A DNA stretch of 64,000 nt from Akkermansiaceae bacterium. GTDB taxonomy: Bacteria > Verrucomicrobiota > Verrucomicrobiia > Verrucomicrobiales > DEV007. The stretch spans positions 62,001 to 126,000 of the forward strand of contig JACKQC010000004.1 in NCBI GenBank assembly GCA_024233085.1, in the 5' to 3' direction. The notes under the pieces are model-generated. The model was not told the DNA's origin, did no database searches, and saw only the letters and a program-made list of their open reading frames with translations. Numbering within the stretch: position 1 is the stretch's first letter; the number at the start of each line of letters is the position of its first letter. Below are positions 24,990-33,661 of the stretch, in pieces. The translations under genes were made by a program, and so were the position numbers.

Positions 24990-25883
24990 ATGTCTCTCCG
25001 GCTCGAAATGCTCCAGGTGGCCCGGCTCGCGCCCAGCGTGCTGGGCCCGGAGGCGTCGGCGCTGATCGAGAAATTCGTGCGCTCGCAACAGAACGCGGAC
25101 GGCGGTTTCCGCGATCGTGACGGACAGAGCGACCTGTATTACACGAGCTTCGCGATTGACGCCCTCACCGCGCTCCAGGCGACGCTGCCCGCCGCGTCGC
25201 TGGCCGCCTTTCTCGCCGGCAAGGCCGAATCGCTCGGGACGCTCGACTTCGTGCATCGCTGCTGCCTCGCGCGGCTGGCCTCGTCCGTGCGGGACGAATT
25301 GCCCGCCTCCTTTCCCCTGACCGCCATCCTCGACGCGGTCGAGGCCTTCCGCACACCCGACGGCGGCTACAACCAGGCGCCCGGCGCGAAGACCGGCTCG
25401 GCCTACGCCTGTTTCCTCGCCTACGGAGCGTATTCGGATCACGGGAAAACGCTGCCAAACGCGGAGGGCGTCGCCGCCTGCCTCGATTCGCTCGCCACCG
25501 GCGACGGCGCGTGGGCGAACGACACCTTCCTCCCCGTTCCGAATGTCCCCGCCACCGCCGCCGCCGTGACGCTGTGCCGCAACCTGCGCCTGCCCGTCCC
25601 GCCCGCGACGGCCGAATGGTTGCTGGGAAGTTTTCAGCCCGAGAGCGGCGGGTTTCTCCCCTTCCCCGGCGCGCCGATGCCCGATCTGCTCAGCACGGCC
25701 GTCGCGCTTCACGCGCTGGACGGCCTCCAGGCGCCCTTCGGCGCGGTCCGGGAGTCGGCGCTGGATTTTGTCGACTCGCTCTGGTCGGCCGAGGGCGGTT
25801 TCCACGGCACCTGGGACGACGACGAACTCGACCTCGAATACACCTACTACGGCCTCCTCGCCCTGGGGCACCTGGCTTTGTGA
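24990..25883 (+). CDS. Prenyltransferase/cyclase-like alpha-alpha toroid protein
   Basis: 297 residues built of repeated QxxxGGF-type units: SQQNADGGFRDRDGQSD, RTPDGGYNQAPGAK, QPESGGFLPFPGAPMPD, SAEGGFHGTWDDDEL. These are prenyltransferase/squalene-oxidase repeats forming an alpha-alpha barrel, as in protein prenyltransferase beta subunits and half of squalene-hopene cyclase. No signal peptide. No DxDDTA acid motif, though WDDDELDLEYTYYGL is acidic. Next to a hopene-cyclase-like gene it may be a partner in terpenoid cyclisation or an unrelated toroid protein; the function is not settled. Confidence 0.75.
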   Translation: MSLRLEMLQVARLAPSVLGPEASALIEKFVRSQQNADGGFRDRDGQSDLYYTSFAIDALTALQATLPAASLAAFLAGKAESLGTLDFVHRCCLARLASSVRDELPASFPLTAILDAVEAFRTPDGGYNQAPGAKTGSAYACFLAYGAYSDHGKTLPNAEGVAACLDSLATGDGAWANDTFLPVPNVPATAAAVTLCRNLRLPVPPATAEWLLGSFQPESGGFLPFPGAPMPDLLSTAVALHALDGLQAPFGAVRESALDFVDSLWSAEGGFHGTWDDDELDLEYTYYGLLALGHLAL

Positions 25884-25885
25884 TG

Positions 25886-25915
25886 TTCGGTTTTTGACAG
25901 GATTAACGGGATTTT
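25886..25915. repeat. tttgacaggatt...aacgggatt extragenic repeat
   Basis: The sequence tttttgacaggattaacggg is one of four related AT-rich intergenic stretches (also 42591-42620, 44051-44066 and 59249-59307) sharing ttgacaggatt. It sits directly after the toroid protein stop. Probably a dispersed extragenic repeat; it could be mistaken for a -35 box. Confidence 0.6.
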
Positions 25916-26011
25916 TTTGGATTTTTTTCCTGAAGCCAAAGTGGCAAACCCAATCCGTGTCACTCCGTGCAATCCGCGGTTCAAAAAACTTCGTTCACCA
26001 AAACACAAACC

Positions 26012-27841
26012 ATGTTCCCCGCCCCGCCCGCCGAATGTCTCGCCAACGCCCGCCGCGCGCTGCTGGCGGAGCGGAACACGGCCGGGCACTGGGAGGGCGA
26101 GCTTTCCACCTCGGCGCTCTCGACGGCGACGGCCATCGTGGCCCTTTCCGCGGTCGATGCCGAACGCCACGCCAAGTCGATTGAAAACGGCCTGCGCTGG
26201 CTCATCGAAAACCAGAACGCCGACGGCGGCTGGGGCGACACGGTGCGCAGCCACTCGAATCTCTCCACCACCCTGCTGTGCTGGAGCGCGCTCACGCTCG
26301 CCCCGGAAACCGAACGCGCCAATGCCGAATCCCGCGCCGAAAGCTGGATCGCGGCCCGCGTCGGCAGCCTCGAAATCGACGCCCTCGTCGAGGCGGTGAA
26401 GGCGCGCTACGGGAAGGACCGCACCTTTTCCGTGCCCATCCTGATGCTGTGCGCGATCCGCGGACGATTGGGAGACCCGCGCGAGGCGTGGCGGCGGGTG
26501 CTGCCGCTGCCCTTCGAGTTGTCCGCGGTTCCGCGGCGCTGGTTCGCGGCGCTGCAACTGCCGGTCGTGAGCTATGCCCTGCCGGCGCTGATCGCGATCG
26601 GGTATGCGCGGTTTTTTCACGCCCCGCCGCCGTGGCCGCTCTCCTGGATCCGGCGGCGAGCCTGGGCGAAGGCCTCGCGGCTGCTGACCGAGATTCAGCC
26701 GTCGTCGGGCGGCTTTCTCGAGGCGACGCCGCTGACGAGTTTCGTCACCATGGCGCTGGCGGCGGCGGATCGGAGGGAGCATCCCGTCATCGAAAAGGCG
26801 GTCGCTTTCCTGATCGAGTCGGTCCGCCCGGACGGAAGCTGGCCGATCGACACGAATCTCGCGACCTGGGTGACGACTTTGGCGGTGAAAGCGCTTGGAC
26901 CCAACAGGGTTGAGTCGCCGACCCAACAGGGTACGGTCGCCGACCCAACCCTGTTGGATCGGAAACGGGTTCGCGACTGGCTGCTCGGGCAGCAATACCG
27001 CGACATCCATCCCTACACCGACGCGCCGCCGGGCGGCTGGGCGTGGACGGACCTGCCGGGCGGGGTGCCGGACGCCGACGACACGCCGGGCGCGCTGCTG
27101 GCGCTGAAGCTGCTCGCCGATGGCGACTCGGAGGCGGATTGCCGCGCGGCGGCGGAGCGGGGAATCGTCTGGCTTCTGAATTTGCAGAATCGCGACGGCG
27201 GTCTCCCGACTTTCTGCAGGGGCTGGGGCGCGCTGCCCTTTGACCGGAGCAGTCCGGACCTGACGGCGCACACGCTGCGGGCCTGGGCGGCCTGGGACAA
27301 AGAAATGCCGGCGGCGCTTCGGTGGCGGATCGACCGCGCGACACGGCGGGCGCTGACTTACCTGTGGAAGAATCAGCACGCCGACGGTTCGTGGACGCCG
27401 CTGTGGTTCGGCAACCAGGATCTCGTCACCGAAACCAACCCGACCTATGGCACGGCGCTGGTGCTGCGGGCGCTCCGCGGGCTGGAGCCCAGGCTGGACG
27501 CCGCCGAGCGCGCCCGCGCGGCGCGCGGGGAATCGTGGCTGTTGGCCAACCAGAACGGGGACGGCGGCTGGGGCGGCGGCGGCGGCACGCGGTCGAGCCT
27601 CGAGGAAACGGCGTTGGCCGTCGCGGCGCTCGCCGAGCCGGGCCGGAATGCGTCCGAGGCAACCGAGGCGGTGTCCCGGGGCGAGCGCTGGCTGGCGGCG
27701 GCGACGAAAAACGGCACGGAATTTCCGGCGGCGCCGATCGGCTTTTACTTCGCGAAGCTGTGGTATTTCGAGCGCCTTTACCCGATGATCTGGGCGACGG
27801 AAGCGTGGGAACGGGTGGCGGCCCGAAACGAAGCCGGGTGA
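26012..27841 (+). CDS. Squalene-hopene cyclase-like terpene cyclase
   Basis: 609 residues from ATG26012 (MFPAPPAECLANARR). QW motifs occur throughout: ENQNADGGWGD, NLQNRDGGLPTF, KNQHADGSWTPLWFGNQ, NQNGDGGWGGG. The catalytic acid motif is DADDT (354-358), matching DxDDT(A) of class II cyclases, which protonate a terminal alkene and cyclise squalene or a related polyprene. RPDGSWPIDTNLATWVTT precedes it as in hopene cyclases. The protein is slightly short for SHC (~630-700). A palindrome-family element is inserted in frame (GPNRVESPTQQGTVADPTLL, residues ~297-316) between two helices. It forms a unit with the upstream toroid gene, 128 bp away. Membrane-associated hopanoid-type product inferred. 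Confidence 0.85.
   Translation: MFPAPPAECLANARRALLAERNTAGHWEGELSTSALSTATAIVALSAVDAERHAKSIENGLRWLIENQNADGGWGDTVRSHSNLSTTLLCWSALTLAPETERANAESRAESWIAARVGSLEIDALVEAVKARYGKDRTFSVPILMLCAIRGRLGDPREAWRRVLPLPFELSAVPRRWFAALQLPVVSYALPALIAIGYARFFHAPPPWPLSWIRRRAWAKASRLLTEIQPSSGGFLEATPLTSFVTMALAAADRREHPVIEKAVAFLIESVRPDGSWPIDTNLATWVTTLAVKALGPNRVESPTQQGTVADPTLLDRKRVRDWLLGQQYRDIHPYTDAPPGGWAWTDLPGGVPDADDTPGALLALKLLADGDSEADCRAAAERGIVWLLNLQNRDGGLPTFCRGWGALPFDRSSPDLTAHTLRAWAAWDKEMPAALRWRIDRATRRALTYLWKNQHADGSWTPLWFGNQDLVTETNPTYGTALVLRALRGLEPRLDAAERARAARGESWLLANQNGDGGWGGGGGTRSSLEETALAVAALAEPGRNASEATEAVSRGERWLAAATKNGTEFPAAPIGFYFAKLWYFERLYPMIWATEAWERVAARNEAG
26897..26960. repeat. Dispersed palindrome family, copy C, inside the terpene cyclase gene
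   Basis: Three half-sites: gacccaacagggttg, gacccaacagggtac and gacccaaccctgttgg. The element is read through in frame and adds about 20 residues with the TQQG ... PTLL signature seen in the other coding copies (41878, 45966). Confidence 0.9.
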
Positions 27842-27851
27842 CCGGGCGGGA

Positions 27852-29120
27852 TCACGGGGTGGTTTCGACGGACGGAATCACGGAGTCGCTGGAGACTTTC
27901 CGCTTTCGCCACGCCTGGACGACGGGCTGTTTGTCCACGGCGTAGCGGGACATGAGGTCGCCGAATTTCATGAGAATCCACGGGCGCAGGATATGCTCGC
28001 CGTTTTTCGTGTAAACGATGTCGTCGGCGAGGTAGATGCAGGAATGATAGGCGCGCTGGGACTCGGGATTGATGATGAGGATCATGTCGCCGAACTGGTA
28101 GGGCGCCTTGACGGGATCGAAATTCGACCGGGTGTAGCGGTCGACGGCCTCGGGGTCGCTGTAGCGGTCCTTGGGCCAGAATTCGAAGAAATTCAGCGAT
28201 GTCCAGAAACAGTCGGGATAGCGCCCGGACATGCCGGCCGAGAGCGGCGGGTAGGTGTAGAGATGCTTGCGGGGCGTGGGCGGCAGCAGGTGGGCCACAT
28301 CGAGCCGCTCGACGCCCTGGGTGCGCAGGACGGACTCGAGGATGGGGAGGATGTCCTTGTTCTTGTACCCGGCGGTCCAGTAGTCGGCGACCTGCTCGAA
28401 ATCCATCTGCGGCGACACTTTGAGGCGCAAGATGAGGGAGCGGGTGCGGGTGAGGGCCTTCATGAAGCTGCGCTCCTCGGCGTCGGTGGTGATTTTGCCC
28501 AGCACGTAGGGAACATCGGAAAAGGCGAGCGACCGTCCCATCTTGTAGCTGAGGCTCTCGATGGTACCGGCCACCTCGGGCGACAGGCCGGTGTCGGCGA
28601 ACCACTCGCGCACATTGGCCGATTCGATGATAACCGGAGCCCGGTGAAAGGGGTTCTCCTCCCACTGGCGCAGCACGGCGAAGATCGACTGCCGCGCGGG
28701 CATGGGCAGATTGACGATGGCGTCGGCGGTGGGATGCACGCGCACTTCCTCGTCGTTGATGTACCAGATGGATCGCTCGACCAGCTCCGCGAGCAGACGG
28801 TCGTCGAGCTGGAGGTCGTTGAAGAGGGCCTTGACCTCCTCGGGTGTTTTCCCCATGAACCGCCAGACGGTCTGCTGGGAGGGCACGGCGACCAGATCGA
28901 TGAGGGAGTCGGGGGCCTCGAGATAGGTGTAATAGTATTCCAGATCGCCCCAGGGACCCGGATTGGCCTGGTAAACCTGCTTCGAAAACTCGACCGGAGG
29001 CAGATCGGCGATGCTCAATCCGATCGCATCCTGAGAACGAAGGGCGTCGGGCCGCGCGAGGACGGCCAGGAGCGCGCACCAGACGCCGAGGCAAACCGGG
29101 AACCGAAGCGATGGTTTCAT
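27852..29120 (-). CDS. Secreted NlpC/P60-like protein (paralogue 1)
   Basis: 422 residues from ATG29120 (MKPSLRFPVCLGVWCALLAV signal peptide; a TTG further upstream is less likely). The C-terminal half carries GRYPDCFWTSLNFFEF, YQFGDMILIINPESQRAYHS and CIYLADDIVYTKNG: a Cys at a helix start followed by a GD-containing strand and a His-Ser turn, the order expected for an NlpC/P60-type papain-like peptidase. The N-terminal ~200 residues are helical with a KAL/LLAEL pattern and no known family. It shares FWTxxNFF, GVERLDVxHLLPP and DIVxTKNG with the next gene, so they are tandem paralogues. Likely exported; wall-peptide cleavage is inferred, not shown. Confidence 0.65.
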   Translation of the reverse strand: MKPSLRFPVCLGVWCALLAVLARPDALRSQDAIGLSIADLPPVEFSKQVYQANPGPWGDLEYYYTYLEAPDSLIDLVAVPSQQTVWRFMGKTPEEVKALFNDLQLDDRLLAELVERSIWYINDEEVRVHPTADAIVNLPMPARQSIFAVLRQWEENPFHRAPVIIESANVREWFADTGLSPEVAGTIESLSYKMGRSLAFSDVPYVLGKITTDAEERSFMKALTRTRSLILRLKVSPQMDFEQVADYWTAGYKNKDILPILESVLRTQGVERLDVAHLLPPTPRKHLYTYPPLSAGMSGRYPDCFWTSLNFFEFWPKDRYSDPEAVDRYTRSNFDPVKAPYQFGDMILIINPESQRAYHSCIYLADDIVYTKNGEHILRPWILMKFGDLMSRYAVDKQPVVQAWRKRKVSSDSVIPSVETTP

Positions 29121-29177
29121 GTTGGAAAAGGGGAGGGGAAAATAATTCAAGTCGCCGGAAAGCGAAACAGCGAAAGG

Positions 29178-30494
29178 TCAGGACTGCGGCGGCTCCTTGA
29201 GGCGGAAAAACGCGACCGACACCTTCGGCGCCTTCAGGTAACCGGACACCACATCCTGCAGGCGGCTGAACACCCAGGGACGGTTGAAGCTGCGTCCGTT
29301 TTTGGTCAGGACGATGTCGCCGGCGACGTAATTGCACGCGTGCAGCGCGCTGCCGTCGGCGGGGTTGGCGATGACGATGAGATCGCCGAACTGATAGGGC
29401 TTGGTGGCGCGCTCGTACCGGCCGGCGAGTTGGGCCTCGAAAGCGATCGAGTCGAAGTGCCGGTCCGACGGGTCGTAGGAGAAGAAATTGAACGCGGTCC
29501 AGAAACAGTCGGGCAATTGCTGCCCGACCGACATCATGGGCCGGGGATAGGTGTGAATGAGTTTGCGGGTGTTGGGCGGCAGCAGATGGACGACGTCGAG
29601 CCGCTCCACGCCCTCGGTGTTCACGACGGACTCCAGCAGGGGGATGACGTCCTTGTTCCGCCCTCCGGAGGACCAGTAGTCCGCCAGCGCCTCGATGTCG
29701 CTGGATTTCGAGAGGCGCAGGCGGAGGTTGAGCGATTTTTCGCGCAGCAGAGTCTTGACCACGCGCCAGCGTTCCTCGTCGCCCGTGCAGTTGCGAAGCA
29801 CCAGGCCGATGTCGGAGAAGGACTTCGACCCGACCTGGTAGAAAGTGAGCCGGTCGATCAGGTTCTGAGCCCCGGAGGAAATGCCCGAGCGCTCCGACAT
29901 GGAGAAAAAGCCCTTGCTGTCGATCACGTAGGGCTTGGAGTAGATGGAGGTCGGATTCGCCTTGGCCAGCGCCCCGTAGAGCTTCGTGCGCGCGTCCATC
30001 GTCAGTCCGAGTATCAACTCGTCCGAGGGCTCGAAAACCGTGCCCTCCGGGGTCTCGTTCATCACCGGCGGGACGGCGAGGCGGTCGATGGTTTCGTCGG
30101 GCAGCCCGGCGTCGCGGAGAATCGCGACGGCGGCCCCGGCGTTCATGCCGGAAAAATTCCAGCGGTTCGGCTCGAGGTGGGTTTTCAGGTCGGGCATCGC
30201 GAGCACATACGCATCCGGGGGCTCGAGGATCATCGGGTAGTATTCGAGATCGCCCCAGGATCCGGGAACCGTCAGCTTTACCGAGGGATCGCCGCCCGCC
30301 GGATTCGGATTGCTTTGAAGCGCTTCCCCGCCACCGGAACCGGAGACCGGCGCCGGAATCAGCGTGATATCCACCGGCTCCGACCGGCCGGGACCCGCCC
30401 AGGCGATCATGAGGAACATCCCGAGCCACCACCGCCCGCCCAAGCCCCGCGCTCCCGGCCGCGAGGCGGGCGCTCCCTGTGAGTAATTGATCAT
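29178..30494 (-). CDS. Secreted NlpC/P60-like protein (paralogue 2)
   Basis: 438 residues from ATG30494 (MINYSQG..., with hydrophobic WWLGMFLMIAWAGPGRS as signal peptide). Same layout as the downstream paralogue: VPGSWGDLEYYPMILEPPDA near the N-terminus (compare NPGPWGDLEYYYTYLEAPDS), GVERLDVVHLLPPNTRKLIH, DCFWTAFNFF, YQFGDLIVIANPADGSALHA and DIVLTKNGRSFNRPW. Cys in DCFW and His in ALHAC are the candidate catalytic pair. The two genes are 57 bp apart and probably co-transcribed. Function in envelope peptide processing is inferred. Confidence 0.65.
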   Translation of the reverse strand: MINYSQGAPASRPGARGLGGRWWLGMFLMIAWAGPGRSEPVDITLIPAPVSGSGGGEALQSNPNPAGGDPSVKLTVPGSWGDLEYYPMILEPPDAYVLAMPDLKTHLEPNRWNFSGMNAGAAVAILRDAGLPDETIDRLAVPPVMNETPEGTVFEPSDELILGLTMDARTKLYGALAKANPTSIYSKPYVIDSKGFFSMSERSGISSGAQNLIDRLTFYQVGSKSFSDIGLVLRNCTGDEERWRVVKTLLREKSLNLRLRLSKSSDIEALADYWSSGGRNKDVIPLLESVVNTEGVERLDVVHLLPPNTRKLIHTYPRPMMSVGQQLPDCFWTAFNFFSYDPSDRHFDSIAFEAQLAGRYERATKPYQFGDLIVIANPADGSALHACNYVAGDIVLTKNGRSFNRPWVFSRLQDVVSGYLKAPKVSVAFFRLKEPPQS

Positions 30495-30844
30495 CAAAGT
30501 TTGGTGGATTTTTCGATGAAGAGCATTCGTTCGGTCCGCGGACCATCGATCTTTTCGTGCTTACCCGCGCGCGCGGTTGGTGGTTGCCGGCAAAGCGCGA
30601 TGGTCCTAACGAATATATCCTCAAACAGCCCGATCGTGACGGAATTCTCCGCCCCGCGAACGCGCCCCTGAGGGATTGAAATCAGGAAACCGGCATTTAA
30701 CCCCCGGTCATTGCCTGGGTTTCAAAAAAGGCCCGGCGAAGGCGAGGCAGATTCGCTTAAGGAAACGGCTCGTCATGCAAATTCTGACGGCCCGGGGATG
30801 GCGAAAAGACGGCCTTGGCAAACGATGGGAAAGCGGTTTACTGT

Positions 30845-30873
30845 TTGACATGAAATTGAGAATGAGTCTCAAT
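30845..30873 (+). promoter_or_regulatory. Fur-like operator overlapping a sigma70-like promoter of feoAB
   Basis: The palindrome TTGAGAAT-G-AGTCTCAA (30856-30872, one mismatch) resembles a Fur box. A TTGACA hexamer (30845-30850) lies just upstream, with ctcaat/tcaata 17-18 bp further on as a weak -10, so the operator covers the promoter spacer. It is 17 bp before the feoA start, suggesting iron-dependent repression. The upstream gap 30495-30840 shows no further signal. Confidence 0.65.
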
Positions 30874-30889
30874 AACTGACGCCTCACCC

Positions 30890-31156
30890 ATGGATTCGGC
30901 TCCCTCACTTGCGGACCTCCCGCCCGGATCGACCGGCCGCCTCCTCGGCTATCGATCCACCGATTCCGCCTACCTGCGGTTTCGCGAACTCGGCCTGCTT
31001 CCCGGCACCGCGTTCACCGTGGTCCGCCGGGCTCCGCTGGGCGACCCGATCGAGATCTCCATCGGCGGCGCGCTCCTTTCGATCCGGCGCGACCAGGCCG
31101 CCCACATCGCCGTCGAGGCCGACTCCACCGCCAGCGGAACCGCCGTGTCCCGATGA
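30890..31156 (+). CDS. feoA: Ferrous iron transport protein A
   Basis: 88 residues forming the SH3-like FeoA domain: LPPGSTGRLLGYRS, RFRELGLLPGTAFTVVRRAP, DPIEISIGGALLSIRRDQA. FeoA is a small cytoplasmic partner of the FeoB iron permease. Its stop overlaps the feoB start by 4 bp (ATGA), so the two are translationally coupled. It lies directly behind the Fur-like operator. Confidence 0.95.
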   Translation: MDSAPSLADLPPGSTGRLLGYRSTDSAYLRFRELGLLPGTAFTVVRRAPLGDPIEISIGGALLSIRRDQAAHIAVEADSTASGTAVSR

Positions 31157-33177
31157 GCCGCGACACCTCGTCCCCCTCCCCCGATCGGCGCGTCGTCGCC
31201 CTGGCCGGCAATCCGAACTGCGGCAAAACCACGATCTTCAACGCCCTCACCGGCCTGCGGCAAAAGGTCGGCAACTACCCCGGAGTCACCGTCGAGCGCA
31301 AGGAAGGCATCGCCATCGGCCAGCACGGCGAGGAAATTCGCCTGCTCGACCTGCCCGGCGCCTATTCGCTGAACGCCAAGTCCCCCGACGAGGAGATCCT
31401 CCGCGACGTGCTCCTGGGCCGGCGCGACGACACCCCGAAGCCCGACGTCGTCATCTGCGTGGTCGACGCCAGCAATCCCGAGCGCCACCTTTATCTCGCC
31501 ACCCAGATCCTCGACCTCGGCATGCCCGCCATCCTCGTGCTGAACATGATCGATGTCGCCGAGGAAAGGGGCGTTCGCATCGATCCCGACGCCCTCGCCC
31601 GGCGGCTGAACGTCCCCGTCATCCCCATGCGCGCCAGCCGCCGCCAGGGCCTGCCCGAGTTGCGCATCGCCATGAGCCTGGCCGACCCGCCGCCGAGCAC
31701 CCACCGCGTTCCCCTGCCCGAGGAAATCGACCGCCTGCTCGAGGAAGTCAGCGAAACCGGGTCCGGCGTCGGCCACACCGGTCCGCCCCACGCCGCCCTC
31801 TACGTCCCGGGCCGCGCGCGCGAGCGCCTCGACGAAAACCAGGAGTGGCAGAGCCACCTCATCGCCGCCCGCTATGGCGCCATCCGCGAGCTGTGCGGCG
31901 ACTCCTTTGTCGCCACCGGGGCGGAGCGCCAGACCCTGACCGACCGGCTGGACCGCGTCTTCCTCCACCGCGTGGGCGGCTGGCTCTCCCTTTTCGCCGT
32001 GCTGGGGCTGCTTTTCTTCCTCATCTTCAGCGTCGCCGGCTACCCGATGGACTGGATCGACTCCGCCTTCGGCGCCCTGGCCGGCTGGGTCGAAAACGCC
32101 ATGCCCCCCGGCGACCTGCGCGACCTGATCACCCGCGGCGCGATTCCCGGCGTCGGAGGCGTCGTGATTTTCCTGCCGCAGATCCTCATCCTCTTCTTTT
32201 TCATCGGGCTGATGGAGGACACCGGTTACCTCTCCCGCGTCGCCTTCATCATGGACCGCCTCATGTCGCGGGTCGGGCTGCACGGGCGCTCCTTCGTCCC
32301 CCTGCTCAGCTCCTACGCCTGCGCCGTGCCCGGCATCATGGGCACCCGGACCATCGACAATCCCAAGGACCGCCTCGTCACCATCCTCGTCGCCCCCTTC
32401 GCCAGTTGCTCGGCAAGGATGCCCGTCTATCTCATCATGATCGCCACCCTCGTCCCCGACGAGCGCGTGCCCGTGTTGACCAAATCCCTCGCCCTCACCG
32501 GCCTCTACGCCCTCGGCACGGCGGGCATCTTCGCCTTCGCATGGCTCTTCAATCGACTCTTCAAGCGCGGCGAAAGCTCCATCCACATCATGGAGCTGCC
32601 CACCTACAAGGCGCCCGCCCTGCGCACCGTCCTCACCCACATGTGGGAAAGGTCGCGCCTCTTCGTCCGCCGCGCCGGCACCGTCATCCTCGGCGCCTCC
32701 ATCCTCATCTGGGCCGCCGAAAACTATCCCAAATCCGGAGGAGACGACCCCGCCATCCAGCTCGAGCAAAGCGTCGCCGGCCGCCTCGGCAAGGCCATCG
32801 AGCCCGCCATCGCTCCGCTCGGGTTCGACTGGCGCATCGGCATCGGCCTCGTCGCCTCCTTCGCCGCCCGCGAAGTCTTCGTCAGCACCATGTCCATCAC
32901 CTACCACGTCGCCGAAGAGGCGGAGAGCGACGAGTTGCGCGACCGTTTCCGCGAGGCCACCCGCGCCGACGGCGGACCGCTTTTTTCCCCCCTCACCTGC
33001 GTCAGCCTGATGGTTTTCTACGTCTTCGCCCTGCAATGCGTGAGCACCCTCGCCGTTGTGCGGCGCGAGACCAATTCCTGGCGCTGGCCGGCCTTTCAAT
33101 TCGCCTACATGACCCTGACCGCCTACCTCGCCTCGCTGATCGTTTATCAGGGTGGCCGCTGGCTCGGTTTCGGGTGA
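31153..33177 (+). CDS. feoB: Ferrous iron transporter B
   Basis: 674 residues. N-terminal G domain with G1 GNPNCGKTT (19-27), G3 in LLDLPGAYSLNAKS, G4 LNMID (the NxxD base-specificity motif), then a helical insertion domain and a permease region of about eight membrane segments with the gate-type motifs PILILFFFIGLMEDTGYLSR and CAVPGIMGTRTI, then SCSARMPVYLIMI with a Cys in the pore. It imports Fe(II) across the inner membrane in a GTP-dependent way. Length is typical of FeoB lacking an extra C-terminal domain. Second gene of the feo operon. Confidence 0.97.
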   Translation: MSRDTSSPSPDRRVVALAGNPNCGKTTIFNALTGLRQKVGNYPGVTVERKEGIAIGQHGEEIRLLDLPGAYSLNAKSPDEEILRDVLLGRRDDTPKPDVVICVVDASNPERHLYLATQILDLGMPAILVLNMIDVAEERGVRIDPDALARRLNVPVIPMRASRRQGLPELRIAMSLADPPPSTHRVPLPEEIDRLLEEVSETGSGVGHTGPPHAALYVPGRARERLDENQEWQSHLIAARYGAIRELCGDSFVATGAERQTLTDRLDRVFLHRVGGWLSLFAVLGLLFFLIFSVAGYPMDWIDSAFGALAGWVENAMPPGDLRDLITRGAIPGVGGVVIFLPQILILFFFIGLMEDTGYLSRVAFIMDRLMSRVGLHGRSFVPLLSSYACAVPGIMGTRTIDNPKDRLVTILVAPFASCSARMPVYLIMIATLVPDERVPVLTKSLALTGLYALGTAGIFAFAWLFNRLFKRGESSIHIMELPTYKAPALRTVLTHMWERSRLFVRRAGTVILGASILIWAAENYPKSGGDDPAIQLEQSVAGRLGKAIEPAIAPLGFDWRIGIGLVASFAAREVFVSTMSITYHVAEEAESDELRDRFREATRADGGPLFSPLTCVSLMVFYVFALQCVSTLAVVRRETNSWRWPAFQFAYMTLTAYLASLIVYQGGRWLGFG

Positions 33178-33213
33178 GAATGTGGCGAAATAACCGACAA
33201 CCCCGATTCCTCC

Positions 33214-33402
33214 ATGAACACCGACTGGCAATCCTGGGCCACGCCCGCGCTCGTGTTTCTCACCCTCGGGCTGTTCGGCCTCCGGGTTTTCCTCCACTGG
33301 AAAAACCCCGGCCGACGCACCGGCTGCGGACACGACTGCGGCTGCGGCGCCGCGAAATCCCCGACCGGCAAGTGCGAAGAAAACCCGACCCAACAGGGTT
33401 AG
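33214..33402 (+). CDS. FeoB-associated Cys-rich membrane protein
   Basis: 62 residues: one membrane helix (ATPALVFLTLGLFGLRVFLH), then a cytoplasmic Cys-rich tail TGCGHDCGCGAAKSPTGKC that could bind iron, typical of the small protein encoded after feoB (FeoC position). The C-terminus EENPTQQG and the stop come from a copy of the dispersed palindrome family, so the repeat defines this gene's end. 36 bp after feoB. Confidence 0.85.
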   Translation: MNTDWQSWATPALVFLTLGLFGLRVFLHWKNPGRRTGCGHDCGCGAAKSPTGKCEENPTQQG

Positions 33403-33425
33403 GTCATCGAGTCAACCCTGTCCGG
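33385..33425. repeat. Dispersed palindrome family, copy D (provides the stop of the Cys-rich gene)
   Basis: Half-sites gacccaacagggttagg and gagtcaaccctgtccgg in inverted orientation around gtcatc. The left half codes for the last residues and stop of the FeoB-associated protein. Confidence 0.85.
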
Positions 33426-33442
33426 CCGCACTCCTCTTTCCG

Positions 33443-33661
33443 ATGGACGCGCCGAGTTTCAACCCCGGCTTTCGCTTTTCCCTCTTCGACGGCGCGGTCC
33501 TGGCCGTCGGCCTCGGCCTCGGCGCGTTTCTGATCTGGCGCGAGACCCGGCTCCCCGCTTATCATGGCGTCCTCTGGCGCCGATGGAATCCCGCGCTCCC
33601 CGAGTGGTGGGCCGCCCGTCAGGCCGAGACCGCGTCACGACAGAACACCGAATCGCCATGA
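33443..33661 (+). CDS. Small single-pass membrane protein after the feo genes
   Basis: 72 residues, not a recognised family. One hydrophobic helix (LFDGAVLAVGLGLGAFLIW) is followed by a basic, Trp-rich stretch (VLWRRWNPALPEWWAARQA). Its stop overlaps the next start (ATGA at 33658-33661), which supports it as a real gene coupled to the downstream exported protein. It may belong to the feo transcript; role unknown. Confidence 0.6.
   Translation: MDAPSFNPGFRFSLFDGAVLAVGLGLGAFLIWRETRLPAYHGVLWRRWNPALPEWWAARQAETASRQNTESP

Noticed and set aside
21602..24991. 1129-residue minus-strand frame opposite the PVC-type dehydrogenase
   Set aside because: Antisense of a gene with a signal peptide and cytochrome c site; composition is Arg/His/Leu-rich as expected for a GC-rich shadow.
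30970..33393. 807-residue minus-strand frame opposite feoB
   Set aside because: Shadow of feoB; Gly/Asp/Glu-rich and without domains.
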